From positions 5,445,556-5,475,055 of the forward strand of contig RPFO01000080.1 in NCBI GenBank assembly GCA_009746045.1: a stretch of DNA of 29,500 bases, read 5' to 3'. The notes beneath the pieces were generated by a model. That model was not told where the DNA came from and did not search any database. It was given only the letters and a program-made list of their open reading frames with translations. The stretch's first letter is position 1. Each line of letters starts with the position of its first letter. Shown piece by piece: positions 20,096 to 29,500 of the stretch. Made by a program: the position numbers and the translations under genes. Origin of the DNA: Mesostigma viride (Eukaryota; Streptophyta; Mesostigmatophyceae; Mesostigmatales; Mesostigmataceae).

Positions 20096-23000
20096 GACAG
20101 GAACTCCCAGTTCCTAGAAGCCAAGAAGAATAAACAACAACCTACACAAGAACAACACAACAATAAACAGGAAGTCCACCATCTCTTGGGACAAGCAGAT
20201 GGGTTTTTACATCCCTGAAGCCAGGGCCTCCTATCTCATAAACATCTAGTCACAGGTGCTTAAGGAAGACAAGTCACATCCTTATCCACTACAAGCCCAG
20301 ATAATCACAGCAATACGGGAAGTCATCCCGTCATCATTCTGGAATTCTGGAACTCCGGACTGGAACATCAGAACTGGAATGGAGCCCCCCCATCATCCAT
20401 CCTGGAATCCCCCCCCTCACACCACAATCCAAAGCCCCCCTTTCCTTCTCAGCCCTGTTCCTCACAGGCTATACCAATCCCCATTCAGGCCACCTTGCCA
20501 TTGGGTCCACACATGGGAAACTGCCCCACCACGTGGGCCAACTCTGGCCAGTTCCTGCTGACCTTCAGCACCATGCAAGTCTCAGTAGCCCCTGCCACCA
20601 TCTGGACAGCATAGCGGAAGCATGCCCCAGGAGAGGAGCACCACAGACTGACTCGCCGGGTCCATCACCCAAGTAGAGGACGTCTTGTGCCTGCTCACCC
20701 CTGATCTGTACGCTCACCAGAACTGCAGAAAGGTCTTGACCACAGACCACTTAGCACCTATCAGGGCACCAGCACCCATAGTGGCATCAGACGGACCCTA
20801 AGTTCCACAGTGTACTTGGGCAACCCGGGATTGCAAAAGAGGTAGAAGTCTCCAAAGGAAAACACCTTCTGGCTGAGCTGGAGAAAGAAGGAACCAAATC
20901 AAAGTCACCCTTCTGAACTGAAACTCCAACAGCTCCCTGTAGGAAGCCTCTCCCATACTCACTGGCTGCAACTGAGTAAATGCCTCCTTCAAGGCCTCAG
21001 GTAAGGCTGCTAGCATGTCCTGCCCCTCAGTAGGCCTCATATCAAACTCAGGTCCTGGTGACAATGCATACATCCTATGCAGCAGATGAGCCACAAAAAG
21101 GGGAGCCACTCTCATACAGGCTGGTGTGCATACATGAACCACGTCTTAATCATACCAGGCATCAAGCCCTAGGTGAACAACTCCATATGTCATATGTCGG
21201 GGTACAACACAGAAGTCACTCTCCATGTGCCATCCAGGCTCAGATCCCCTCAACTATCCTCAGAAGCTGGTCACCAAGATCTGGATGTCATCTCAGCTTA
21301 GTCCCACCAAACTCCCCCAAGAGTCCATCCCACTCAACTCAGATCCCAGTCAGATTCGATGAGTCCACATGAATCCAGGAAGGAGTCAACAGGGTCAAGG
21401 CACCTAAGCCAAACAAGGTGAGGCCACTCCAGGTTCTGGGACACCACCCTCCCTCAGCTAGAGTCCACGGGTGAAGGACAAGCCTGACATTCCCAGGGAT
21501 AACGGGTCATCCACAGGGATCCATGCCATGAATACTGACAGCTCTCACTGCTTGATCAGGGCAGGAAGCAGAGTGTCATGTAGCAAGGCTAACCCTCTAT
21601 ACAGCCAACCCCCCATAATTAACTTGGGCTGCCATGCAGGGTCCAAGGCTCATCAGGTCATAGCAGGCTGGATGGATGCCAAGAATGCTCAATCCTAACA
21701 CAGGGCTGGCATGAGCTTCTGCTGCAGCAAGTCCAAGGCCCGCTGACACCCGGCAGTCCACGCAAACTGGAACGAGGAAACGTCAACAGCGCCCCAGGTG
21801 GAAGTGCAGTCACCAAGAGACAGGAGCAATCCAGCAGGAAGACGTCGCCAACAGGGTCGCCTCATGAAGAGCAAGGTTATCTCAGAAGTACGCCCATGAG
21901 GCCGTGGACAGGGTTGTCTCCAGTGGGTACCCGTCAGCAGGTTGGGGAGATGCAACAAAGCACAGCCAAAATAGCCCACCGATGGCCAGCGAAACCAGGA
22001 TACCATCAGGTTCTATGAGGATAGTCAGGGATCTATGAGGAGACCCAGAAAAGATGAACTGAAATCCCAAGGTGTCTCCACGCTATGATCCTCATAGATC
22101 TCCTCCCCACCAGAACAAAATTTCCCCCCCTCCAGTCGCACCCACAGGAGTAAGAGTGAGGTAAAGCCACATCTCCTTAGTAGCTAGTACTCTCAACCCA
22201 TAGCCAGTGGCTTTTTATGAGCCAAGGCACACTATTTCTCCATAAGATGCCTGGGAAACCATCCACAGCCTTGATAGGGATAGCAAAAGATCCGTAATGC
22301 CTCACCAGCATTATGAACGGTATGCCCCAACTGGTAAAGCGTAGCACACGCTACCCCATGCAAGGTTTAGACGCAGCCCAATCCCCTGCACGCCCTGCTC
22401 CCCACACAAATCCCCCTCAGCATAACTGGTAAACTGGAGACTACCAGCATGCCTAATAATTCCACCCCTCTGCGTAGAATAAGCTGTAATAATCCTGGTA
22501 TCAACTTCCCAAGATTGACAGCATAACCTAGCAGGAACAAACGCCATGGAATACGCATAAGGACAGAGGCCCAGCCAACCATAGAAGGGTGGGGGAGGCC
22601 TGTCTCTCAGCCCACTGACCCACTGGTGGCCTGCAGGGTCTCTCTATAACGGCGTCCTATGCACCTCATGACTAAAGATGGGATGGGCACTACAGCAAAG
22701 TGTCCAAGACGGAGTTGCATACAGGGCAGCTTGAGAGCAAACTGAAAGCAATCACCAATCAGGCAACTGATGTGCTCAAGCTTGGCAGGGCCCCCAGCAA
22801 CAACATCACTCCCCGCAACCATCCAGGTGGCACTACCATGCAAGGTAATGTGGGCATTAGGATCGAAGGAGCCCAAGACAAGGTTGCACAAGTAGGGCAG
22901 CATAAGGGTATGCTGGATGAGGCCATCAGTCATCAAACAGATACACCCTCAGCTTGGCAGGGCCCTAGCAAGTAGACTGAACAATGTCCCCCTAGTCAAA

Positions 23001-24455
23001 GCATGGAAGGTAGTATCCATGTTCGTGAACCACGTAGACTGCCAAATAGTATTAATGTCAGTGTACCACGGATACTGATGCATATGAGGCAGGTTGTAAG
23101 GGTGGTAAAGGGCTGAATGGGTCCCTCAACAAACCCACACCTCTAAGCTCATGTGAGCCCCCGCCCAGCACCCAGTAGTCCAACTCCTCAATTAAGAGGC
23201 AACGGAGTGGGCACCATTGTCATCACTGTCATGCCAAAGATTCCAGCCGGCCCCACAGTTGTAGCTCCGTTGATCCCGCCCATCATCCAACCCACAAGGA
23301 CATCCTACCCATGCAAACATGATGCCAGACCCCCCGTGCAAGCAGTCCTATTCATACAACCATCATGCTGTGCAAGCAATCAGCTCAAGGGCGGATGGTG
23401 TACTATCAAGACAACAAGCCATCCTGGCACCATGCAAGCAAGGATAAGTCCATAGCAGGGCAAAGCAAGGGTAGGAGGTTACTCATCTGCACACGGCTGG
23501 CTTGATGTCCACCAGCAGGCAGGACCCAACACAGCGTCAGGAGCAAGCACCAGCATTACAGATACGCGTCACTTGGGCGTCCCCAAGTCACCAGAGTCCC
23601 AGCGGCCACCATGCAGTGCTTGATGAAGTCTCCACCATTGAGTGCTTGCAGTCACCACCAACAGCACTAGTCAACCACCAGGATACTCTCCAGCGTCGCC
23701 TCCATGCACCATGTCCGCCATTGACAAGTTACCAATCCCCCACTGGCCTCAAGTCCCCAATAGGCTACTGCCACCACGCCCAATCAGCGTTGGACCACCC
23801 CCACATGTGGGTAGTCAACACAGCGGTTGCCTGACTGGACAACCAAGACTAGCTGCTTGCGCCGGTCACGCGATGGGGAAGTGACTAAGCTGCTTTAAGG
23901 AGGCCTGGAACGGACACCAATGAGCCTGGCTCCAGAAGCTGCTTGGAAGAATGACCACATGCTGTCAACTTCCCGGACTGAACGTCAATCAGCTGCCAGA
24001 AGGAGCCAGCAACCTTCACTATGGCACTCAGAAAAACTGCCTAGTAGGCAAACCACAGACTGCCAACCTGTCAAGACAGCTGACTCTAACATGGCTACTA
24101 CCAAGTGCCAGGTAGCCAGAACTCCTAAGCCTAAGGAGTGACAAGGGCCTGAGGTGGTCCAACAGCCCGCACAACTGCCCAAAAGTCAAGAGAATGGGCC
24201 TAAAAGCGCCTTGCCCAGTGTCAAAAATTCTGATCTGAGAACTATATCAGATATATTCACAGATAAGAACTATGACAGCAGCCCTGGTGTCCATACTTGC
24301 TGTCCTAGTGCACCTCCTAGGCCCAACAGGGGCCATCTGCCAACAAGCAGTGGTAACCATCATGTCCTCGGAGAAGTAAATGTGTGGTCACAATGGTCTG
24401 GCGCAGGTAAGGGCCCCAACTGGCAAGTGACCCACACCCCACTTGTAAGGGGACG
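20096..24455. other. Interior of LTR element without intact genes
   Basis: Apart from the candidate RT-RNase H remnant, only frames up to about 136 codons occur on either strand, with no recognisable capsid, zinc knuckle, protease, YVDD-type RT or integrase motif. The plus strand is rich in C and A over long stretches (for example 20380-20460 and 23150-23780). Confidence 0.55.
21695..21830 (-). pseudogene. Possible remnant of Gypsy RT-RNase H junction
   Basis: The frame reads FQFAWTAGCQRALDLLQQ followed by KLMPAL and a stop. In Ty3/Gypsy polyproteins, F-x-W-T-x-x-C-Q-x-A-F-x-x-L-K-x-x-L-x-x-A-P-V-L marks the end of RT and the start of RNase H. The spacing of F, W, C-Q, A, L and P fits. The expected T-D-A-S box downstream was not found in any frame and stops follow. 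Its position, about 4.4 kb into the interior, also suits a degraded pol. Chance is not excluded. Confidence 0.35.
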
Positions 24456-24560
24456 TTGTCAAGCAAGTGGTCCACCCCCTCTGGGAACGTGTGTCAAAGG
24501 ACACCGTCTGGCAAGTGGGCAACCCATGCAAGAGACCCCTGGCAACTCATGGGTGCCCGT

Positions 24561-24814
24561 GTGATACCCTCCGGGGGACAACCTACTGCAGGTATCCCGA
24601 TGTCCCCTGATGTGGTGGCATCTACCATGCCATATGCCTCCATGATAGCATCTGGCAACCCTTTGGCAGACCTGGGATATCCAACTCATGTGATACCCTT
24701 TTGGGGACAACCCACTGCAGGTATCCCGATGTCCCCTGATGTGGTGGCATCTACCATGCCATGTGCCTCCATGATAGCATCTGGCAACCCCTTTGCAGAC
24801 CTGTGATATCCACT
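24561..24814. repeat. 129 bp tandem duplication inside the LTR element, with degenerate extra units
   Basis: GTGATACCCT starts copies at 24561 and 24690, which then share GGTATCCCGATGTCCCCTGA, TGTGGTGGCATCTACCATGC and CATGATAGCATCTGGCAACC. The period equals 43 codons, so frames on both strands (24456-24806 plus, 24686-25192 minus) are internally repetitive. Related but more diverged units follow to about 24990, where CCACTCCCCCGCA and CTCAGGGTAAC repeat at about 137 bp spacing. Confidence 0.9.
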
Positions 24815-25192
24815 CCCCCGCAGAAATTTTCTCAGGGTAACTAGACACAGCTGTCCAAGTATGATAGTGGAAACCCCGTACCTGCTGTTGTTCTGCCCTG
24901 GCATGTGTGATGCCGTCTGGAAATTACATTGCAGACAGCCAGGATGTCCACTCCCCCGCAAAAAATTGCTCAGGGTAACCAGACGTAGCTGCCACCAATC
25001 TGGACCACTCTGGACAACTCCTAGGGAGCTCGCCCTTTCCATAGTACCATGTTGATAGTGGGAACAACTCAGATGCCGTTGTTCTCCTCCCCACCAAAAC
25101 CAAACCACCATCCACGTGGGAGGAACCAAAGCTCCACCTAGAACGCCTCCACTGTCATGTTGCTCAACAAGAAAAGGAAGAGTTTCCCTCAC

Positions 25193-26143
25193 AACTGAAA
25201 TAAATGTTTGGCGACGCGTGAATTAAGAACGTGCCACAGTCCTTAAACAGCTAGGGTAGGCTGCCCATGCAAAAAGAAAGGCAGCCATGAATCCCTACTG
25301 TCCGCTCATCCGGAGCCACCCTCAAAAGACACGAGGTGTAACCTGAGCCACACCGTAACAATGTCGTCAAAGAAAAGCAGCACCGGGAAAAAAACAACCT
25401 GAGACAGCGACGTAGTCAGGCGGTCGCGGTGGTGGTCGTGCGTGCAGCCGCAACCCGGAAGCCGGGTGATAGGTGCCGTCGGCAGCAACAGTGCGTCGGC
25501 TCAGCCATAACCCGTAGCGCCATGTCAGCCTGGCGGAAAACAGAGCCGGCAGGAAAAAAAAACAGCTCCTAGCAGGATTCTGGAGCCGGACCTGCTGAGC
25601 TACTGGACCAACACTCCGCATTGCCCTGCTCGAAACGTAGCAACACTTGCGTAATGCTAATATATAAAGATGTTTGGAGCTAGGAGGAGACTGCGGCGTC
25701 AGCAGCCACGACAGACAGGGCGGTGGTCGGACTTCAGCACGATGCGGCCAGCCAGCCGACAGCCCGTAAGTAAGTACGCTTGTCTATGAAATATTGCACG
25801 AATCCAAATAGTTGACGTCTGGGAGTAGATGAAAAAACCCTTTCATCACCGGTCGTCCGTTGAGCTGCTAAAGATGTGGTTGCATCTTCAACTCTCTTAC
25901 TTCATAACGGTGGTTGTGTCTCCGGGTTACTCATCACTCCATGGGTCGCGCATGCCGGACTGGGAAGACGTTAGAGACTTGTGAGCTCAAAGCAGCTCTC
26001 AGAGCAAGACTGTCACATAAGGATGAGTCACACTCTAAAAACTGTCCGAACACACAGCATAACGTACCCTCTCTGGGTCGGGCATGACTTTCATTGTTAA
26101 CCGTGAACTAATACTATCAAGATCACCAACACCTAGGTAGAAA
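25193..26143. other. 5' leader-side interior of the LTR element
   Basis: This lies between the primer site and the first repeat block in element sense. It has no motif. A plus-strand TATATAAAG occurs near 25660 and an 84-codon minus frame at 25367-25621. No gag was recognised. Confidence 0.45.
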
Positions 26144-26155
26144 CCTCCGATACCA
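26144..26155 (-). promoter_or_regulatory. Primer-binding site, initiator-Met tRNA type
   Basis: On the minus strand, one base after the 5' LTR ends in CA, the sequence reads TGGTATCGGAGG. It matches the common initiator-methionine tRNA primer site TGGTATCAGAGC at 10 of 12 positions. This fixes the element's direction. Confidence 0.85.
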
Positions 26156-26156
26156 A

Positions 26157-26853
26157 TGTAACGACTAAAAATGTTGTGTTTGCAACAGCCTCAGTTTCAA
26201 CATTGATGTGAAAAGATCTTTATACCTGGGTTGGAGTCGCGACAGATAACTTCACGTCCAGAGAAGCAATGAAGATGGATCTTCAACAGTTAAGGGAATG
26301 AGTCCCCACCCTTGTTAGACACAACAGACAATGTTATATCCAAGTCGACTATCTGTTGAAGTTATAGTTGACTTTTAGCGAGGGTTGTTTGATTGATGAA
26401 ACAAGGAATCCCTTGAATTACACCATAGCTTTAGCTTTCTTACACGCACACATGCACGGCCGCCACAATCAGTATAAAAGTCATCGTGCACGCAGAGTCG
26501 GCTCAACCCTAACCCGAAAGAACCAATCAAAAGTGAGGATCACTCAAGGTAAGATCCTGTCCTCAGAATCCACAACACAGCACAAGGCCAGCACTACAGA
26601 ATCTCCGTGACCTGGAACCAGATCCACCAGGTACGACAGTCTTAAAGAGAATCTATGACTGGCTGAACTAAACCATACAAAGTACCCCACGTGGATCAGG
26701 CCACGACCAATGAGGGTAGAACAATAATTCGACAGATCTCAGCAGGCCTATACTCATACGTCGAAGCCTCCTAACTATCCAAATAATTGTCCCCAAGAAC
26801 TCATGATAAGGTCACCAGTAGGAAAACTTTGGATGTAACATTTGGTTGTTACA
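26157..26853 (-). repeat. Right LTR (5' LTR in element sense), 697 bp
   Basis: Appears identical to 19385-20081. A minus-strand TATAAAG at 26218-26224 could drive element transcription, leaving only about 60 bp of LTR downstream. A plus-strand TATAAAAG near 26471-26478 could give antisense or outward transcription. The true start site cannot be told from sequence. Confidence 0.95.
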
Positions 26854-26858
26854 GGTGT
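26854..26858. repeat. 5 bp target-site duplication, right
   Basis: GGTGT, identical to 19380-19384. The restored target would read GGTGTCTTTTCATGACAC, a short interrupted palindrome. Confidence 0.93.
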
Positions 26859-27031
26859 CTTTTCATGACACGATGCATGAATTAAAAATTATAATTACTT
26901 ACATCAGAGTGAATGCACCCAATTAACCATATAAACAAAGCCAACGCTATAACAAGAGATACCATGCACGACAAAATAACTACAACTAGCCGGCATGGGA
27001 CACTCCACACCGTGGAATGAAGTAAAGCATC

Positions 27032-27480
27032 CTAATAATAACCATGCTGCGCCGCAAAGTCAGCCCGCGTGCGGCCGAGCAAGATGTCAGCCATAGCCCG
27101 GGTGAGCGCTACCGAAATGAAGGCGTTGGCGTCAGTACGTCGTCCAGGTCCGCGCCGACCGGCCAAGGGGCCCGCTGGCCCTCCAGGTCCAGGCGGTCCT
27201 CCCGGAGCCGGCAGCACTCCTTATAAAGAAGCCGGCTTTTGCGGGTACGTCCCCATATTCTGATCCCCGTCTCCATATGGCCCCAAACGCCTCGATCCAA
27301 GACAAAGGGCACCACCCGGTGGGGCCCGGCCGACGTGTCGCCATAGGCCGTGACGCTGGACGACGACCTGACCCCCGCTCAGCAGCAGCAGCGACGCGAC
27401 CTGTGGCCGGAATACCTCCGCCACAAGCAGGACCCCCACAGCCCAAGGTTTACTGGAGGGGCGGGGACCTGATGATCAAC
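27032..27480 (-). CDS. GC-rich block with overlapping minus-strand frames, uncertain coding
   Basis: The minus strand carries frames of 61-104 codons. Pieces such as YKECCRLREDRLDLEGQ (27109-27315 frame) and ALTRAMADILLGRTRADFA with a stop at 27032 look more protein-like than their shadows and would join by one frameshift near 27110-27130. No family was recognised. It may be a decayed transposon ORF or a terminal exon. Composition is clearly GC-richer than the AT-rich flank at 26870-27000. Confidence 0.2.
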
Positions 27481-27780
27481 CACAAGATGTGGACGCCCCC
27501 TGCGGGCTAGAATTAACAGCTTGCATTGGTAGTCACTGCCGCTATGGCAGCCATGCTTAGAATGTTTGCCTAGCTGAGCAGTGCCAACATACCTAGTCAC
27601 GTGCACCGCTAACGCACGGTACACAACCAGCCATAGCCTTAGCTTAGTCCTTGTACAGCCATGCTACGTCCTGGCTATGCTCAGATTACTTGCCCACGCC
27701 GATCCTTATTATGCATGCCATGCTCACATGGGTCTTATTGCACCCACAGATTGCCGGATCGTTTAGCGGGTCCGATTGCA
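27481..27780. other. Non-coding gap, nothing recognised
   Basis: Short frames only; no repeat unit or RNA gene was seen. Confidence 0.35.
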
Positions 27781-27874
27781 GCTGTGGCATGCCTTTGGCA
27801 TGAAGGAGAATGGGGGTCTCTGCCCTTTCTCCTGTTGTGCACACACAGGTATTAAAAACACTTCGGTGCCCCGT
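27781..27874 (+). repeat. Dispersed repeat shared with 6123-6217
   Basis: Same block order as the copy at 6123: GCTGTGGCATGCCTTTGGCA, TGAAGGAGAA, GGGGGTCTCTGCCC, GTTGTGCACA and ATTAAAA-CACT. Confidence 0.8.
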
Positions 27875-27963
27875 TTATTTAGTTATGTTGTGCCCATGCA
27901 GGGAGTAACTCTCTGCTGAGACGCCATGCCCTAGCTCAGTGCTTCTGCTAAGGGTTTTTGTCA

Positions 27964-28068
27964 TTCGTCAACTTGTTGACTATTTGCCTCGGCACTTCGT
28001 CAAATGGTTGACTATTTGCCTCAGCAATTCGTCAAACTGGTTGACTATTTGCCTTGGCGCTTCGTCAA
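27964..28068 (+). repeat. Left subterminal repeats of the hAT-like element
   Basis: TTCGTCAA begins units at 27964, 27996, 28028 and 28061 (spacing 32-33 bp). The first three continue with TTGACTATTTGCC. Several form TTCGTCAA-N-GTTGAC half palindromes. Confidence 0.85.
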
Positions 28069-28285
28069 CCCTGGGGGGGGGGGAGGAGGAAGCTTTATTT
28101 CTTCATAATTAACGTAAGGTCGCTCACGCCTCACACACGCATGTAATGCATGTGGATAAAACATAATATCACATAGTGGTTGTTGACAACTGCATAAACT
28201 ACAGAATAATTACTAGTATGGTTCACAGCTAGGCCTGAGTCAAGTGTGCACAGCACGAGGCCATTAAACAACCATTACATCCTCC

Positions 28286-28777
28286 TCACTGAGCACTATC
28301 AACAGGCACTACTGGCACAGTTTTGTCCGAGCTTGGCCCTGCACCCTGCGCGCTGCGCGCGCCTGTCCACTGGTTGTACTCCTGTCTCTGCCTTTTCGCT
28401 GCTGGCTTTCTCTTGCCCTTCTTCTTCCCCTTCTTCTCCCCTGGCTCAGAGCTGCCGTCATCATCGGCCTTGCTCCTTTCTGTCTAGGCCCCCTCCTCGC
28501 CAGATTCCTCCTCGCCAGATTCCTCCTCGCCAGAGTTTGAGGCGCTGTCAGATGATGCTGACTGGCCGCCATCTTCCTCTTCCTGCGCATTAGACCCATG
28601 CTCTTCCTCACGCTCTACTCTCTTGCGTTTGTCGCGACCCTGCCTGCCCTCCTTTTCATCTAAACTGCGGCCTAGGTCGACGATATTTTCCGTTTCTACA
28701 ATTTCTCCAGCTTGCTTCTTAAACAGAGCATCTAAGGTGCTAGTCTTGAAACCTGCCAACCCGTTTTTCTTCGACAT
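28286..28777 (-). CDS. Acidic/basic protein of the hAT-like element, interrupted by an in-frame TAG
   Basis: ATG at 28775-28777 opens 97 codons closed by TAG at 28484-28486. The same frame then stays open for 65 codons to TGA at 28286-28288. The N-terminus (FKTSTLDALFKKQ) resembles the S-T-L-D-x-F-F-type short motif common at the start of transposon and PCNA-binding proteins. Then come a charged region, serine runs and a GEEES repeat coded by a 15 bp direct duplication. After the TAG follow SKADDDGSSEPGEKKGKKKG and KRKPAAKRQR, a plausible nuclear localisation signal. The charged composition continues across the TAG, so it is probably a recent nonsense change or read-through rather than the natural end. 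No BED finger or hAT dimerisation domain is present; it may be a truncated transposase N-terminus. Confidence 0.55.
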
Positions 28778-29132
28778 TCTCTAGCTCATGCAACACTACC
28801 TAAACATCGCCGCCGCCATTATCGAAACAATTTCGCATGCAATATTTTATCGCACATGAAGTCGCCAGACGGCCTGAGGTCGTCACGTAATTAATACCAT
28901 GATTGCCCACCAAACACCAGAGTGATTACAGGTAATAATTTTTTCATGCCCTGGTCGGCTCAAGTCCTGCCTTGCTCGTCTTCAGTTTTGGTACCCGAGC
29001 ATTGTCCTGAACCGTACTGACGTACTGTCTTTCCAAACCAACTCCAACTGCAGCGTACCTAGGATTCAGATGGTACGGGCTGACGGCCTGACGCCGCGCC
29101 GCTGGACCTTAGGTCTGGCCTTCAGGACTTAG

Positions 29133-29310
29133 GTGGTTGACGAATACCCTAAACATTTCGTGAAACCGGTTGACGAACTTCGGAACATATTCGTCAATTG
29201 GTTGACGAATTGCCGAGTTGGTTGACGAATGTGGTTGACGAATTGCCCAAAATGGTTGACTATTTTACTACTATTTTCAAAATTCGTCAACCGGTTGACG
29301 AAATAGTCCC
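29133..29310. repeat. Right subterminal repeats of the hAT-like element
   Basis: GGTTGACGAA or GGTTGACTATT occurs about seven times, including the palindrome TTCGTCAACCGGTTGACGAA at 29283-29302. Confidence 0.85.
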
Positions 29311-29326
29311 GTTAGCAGAAGCACTG

Positions 29327-29500
29327 CCCTACTAGCTTTTCGTATAGCTATGCTGATCTTCCCCCCCATGACAGGCTCCCCCTTCGCTGGGCATAGCTTG
29401 AAGATCATGGGGATGCAAGTGCCCTGGTGCACCTAGAGCAAGGGTCCTTTACATTCCCACCCTTGCAGGAAGTAGCTTAGAATGTATGATAGGCCATATG
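29327..29500 (+). repeat. Right part of the dispersed repeat split by the hAT-like element
   Basis: CTAGCT, GATCTTCC, GGTGCACCTAGAGCAA and TAGAATGTAT follow the order seen at 7645-7790. The window ends inside the repeat. Confidence 0.55.

Larger units (their letters stand above)
19385..26853 (-). mobile_element. Complete 7.47 kb LTR retrotransposon, apparently non-autonomous
   Basis: Two direct 697 bp LTRs (19385-20081 and 26157-26853) flank a 6075 bp interior, and a GGTGT duplication flanks the whole. The LTRs start TGTAAC and end GTTACA. A tRNA-iMet-type primer site next to the right LTR and a polypurine tract next to the left one fix the orientation as minus. The interior has no intact gag, protease, integrase or RT; the longest minus frame is 168 codons and made of a tandem repeat. 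One short stretch (FAWTAGCQRALDLLQQKL, about 21720-21780) resembles the Ty3/Gypsy RT-RNase H junction. The LTRs look identical, so the insertion is recent while the interior is long decayed. A large non-autonomous derivative (LARD-like) moved by a relative fits best. Confidence 0.92.
27937..29326. mobile_element. 1.39 kb hAT-like DNA transposon, non-autonomous
   Basis: The ends are CAGTGCTTCTGCTAA at 27937-27951 and its exact complement at 29312-29326. CAGTG starts and 8 bp target duplications are typical of hAT elements. The left flank is CCCTAGCT; the right is CCCTACTAGCT, which equals the left copy plus three bases. Many copies of TTCGTCAA and GGTTGACGAA crowd both subterminal regions, as expected of transposase-binding sites. 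The uninterrupted relative at about 7640 reads CCCTAGCTC across the site. The interior holds one coding frame on the minus strand but no hAT transposase domains, so movement would depend on another copy. Confidence 0.75.

Noticed and set aside
20082-20110. Primer site next to the left LTR (plus-strand orientation of the element)
   Set aside because: The sequence starts TATCTCCC, which does not fit a tRNA 3' end, whereas its complement is a good polypurine tract; the right side has a proper primer site on the minus strand.
24561-24814. CRISPR-like array
   Set aside because: Long contiguous 129 bp repeats without spacers, inside a eukaryotic retroelement.

Overview
The window looks like nuclear DNA from a repeat-rich eukaryote. 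There is no dense array of open genes. It carries very long CT and GT microsatellites, many unrelated tandem arrays, non-LTR retrotransposon fragments, an LTR retrotransposon primed by an initiator-methionine-type tRNA, and several terminal-inverted-repeat DNA elements. I cannot name the species. The tRNA-iMet-like primer site and the base composition would suit a green plant or alga, but that is a weak guess. No complete host gene could be recognised, and most long open frames are by-products of tandem repeats.

Layout. From 1 to 7.4 kb there is a dispersed repeat (copy A), then a chain of unrelated satellites: a 289-292 bp unit with perfect hairpins, an 85 bp unit, a CT run, a purine-rich minisatellite, a 50 bp unit, a 15 bp unit, a diverged 350 bp-spaced duplication and a 41 bp unit. 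From 7.4 to 11.3 kb there is sparse non-coding DNA, a repeat shared with both window edges, and a possible 3' terminal exon on the minus strand (9639-9859). From 11.35 to 12.13 kb a 23 bp perfect inverted repeat encloses homopolymer G/C tracts and a (GT)71 run.

From 12.4 to about 18.05 kb lie two decayed copies of one LINE family, both on the minus strand. The second is split by a 1.7 kb AT-rich terminal-inverted-repeat element whose two ends each carry a hairpin. From 18.27 to 19.06 kb a 0.78 kb inverted-repeat element packed with internal tandem repeats has inserted into another dispersed-repeat copy (C).

From 19385 to 26853 there is a complete 7.47 kb LTR retrotransposon on the minus strand. 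It has 697 bp LTRs that look identical, a 5 bp target duplication (GGTGT), a primer-binding site and a polypurine tract, but no intact gag-pol, so it is probably a recent insertion mobilised in trans. From 27937 to 29326 there is a 1.39 kb hAT-like element with subterminal GGTTGACGAA repeats. It encodes a 97-codon acidic protein whose frame stays open for 65 more codons beyond an in-frame TAG. It sits inside a repeat whose uninterrupted relative is at about 7.6 kb.

The region is best read as a nested graveyard of mobile elements with at least one recent arrival. The strongest results are the exact boundaries of the LTR element, the hAT-like element with its empty-site relative, and the LINE/TIR nesting. 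The host exon calls are tentative.
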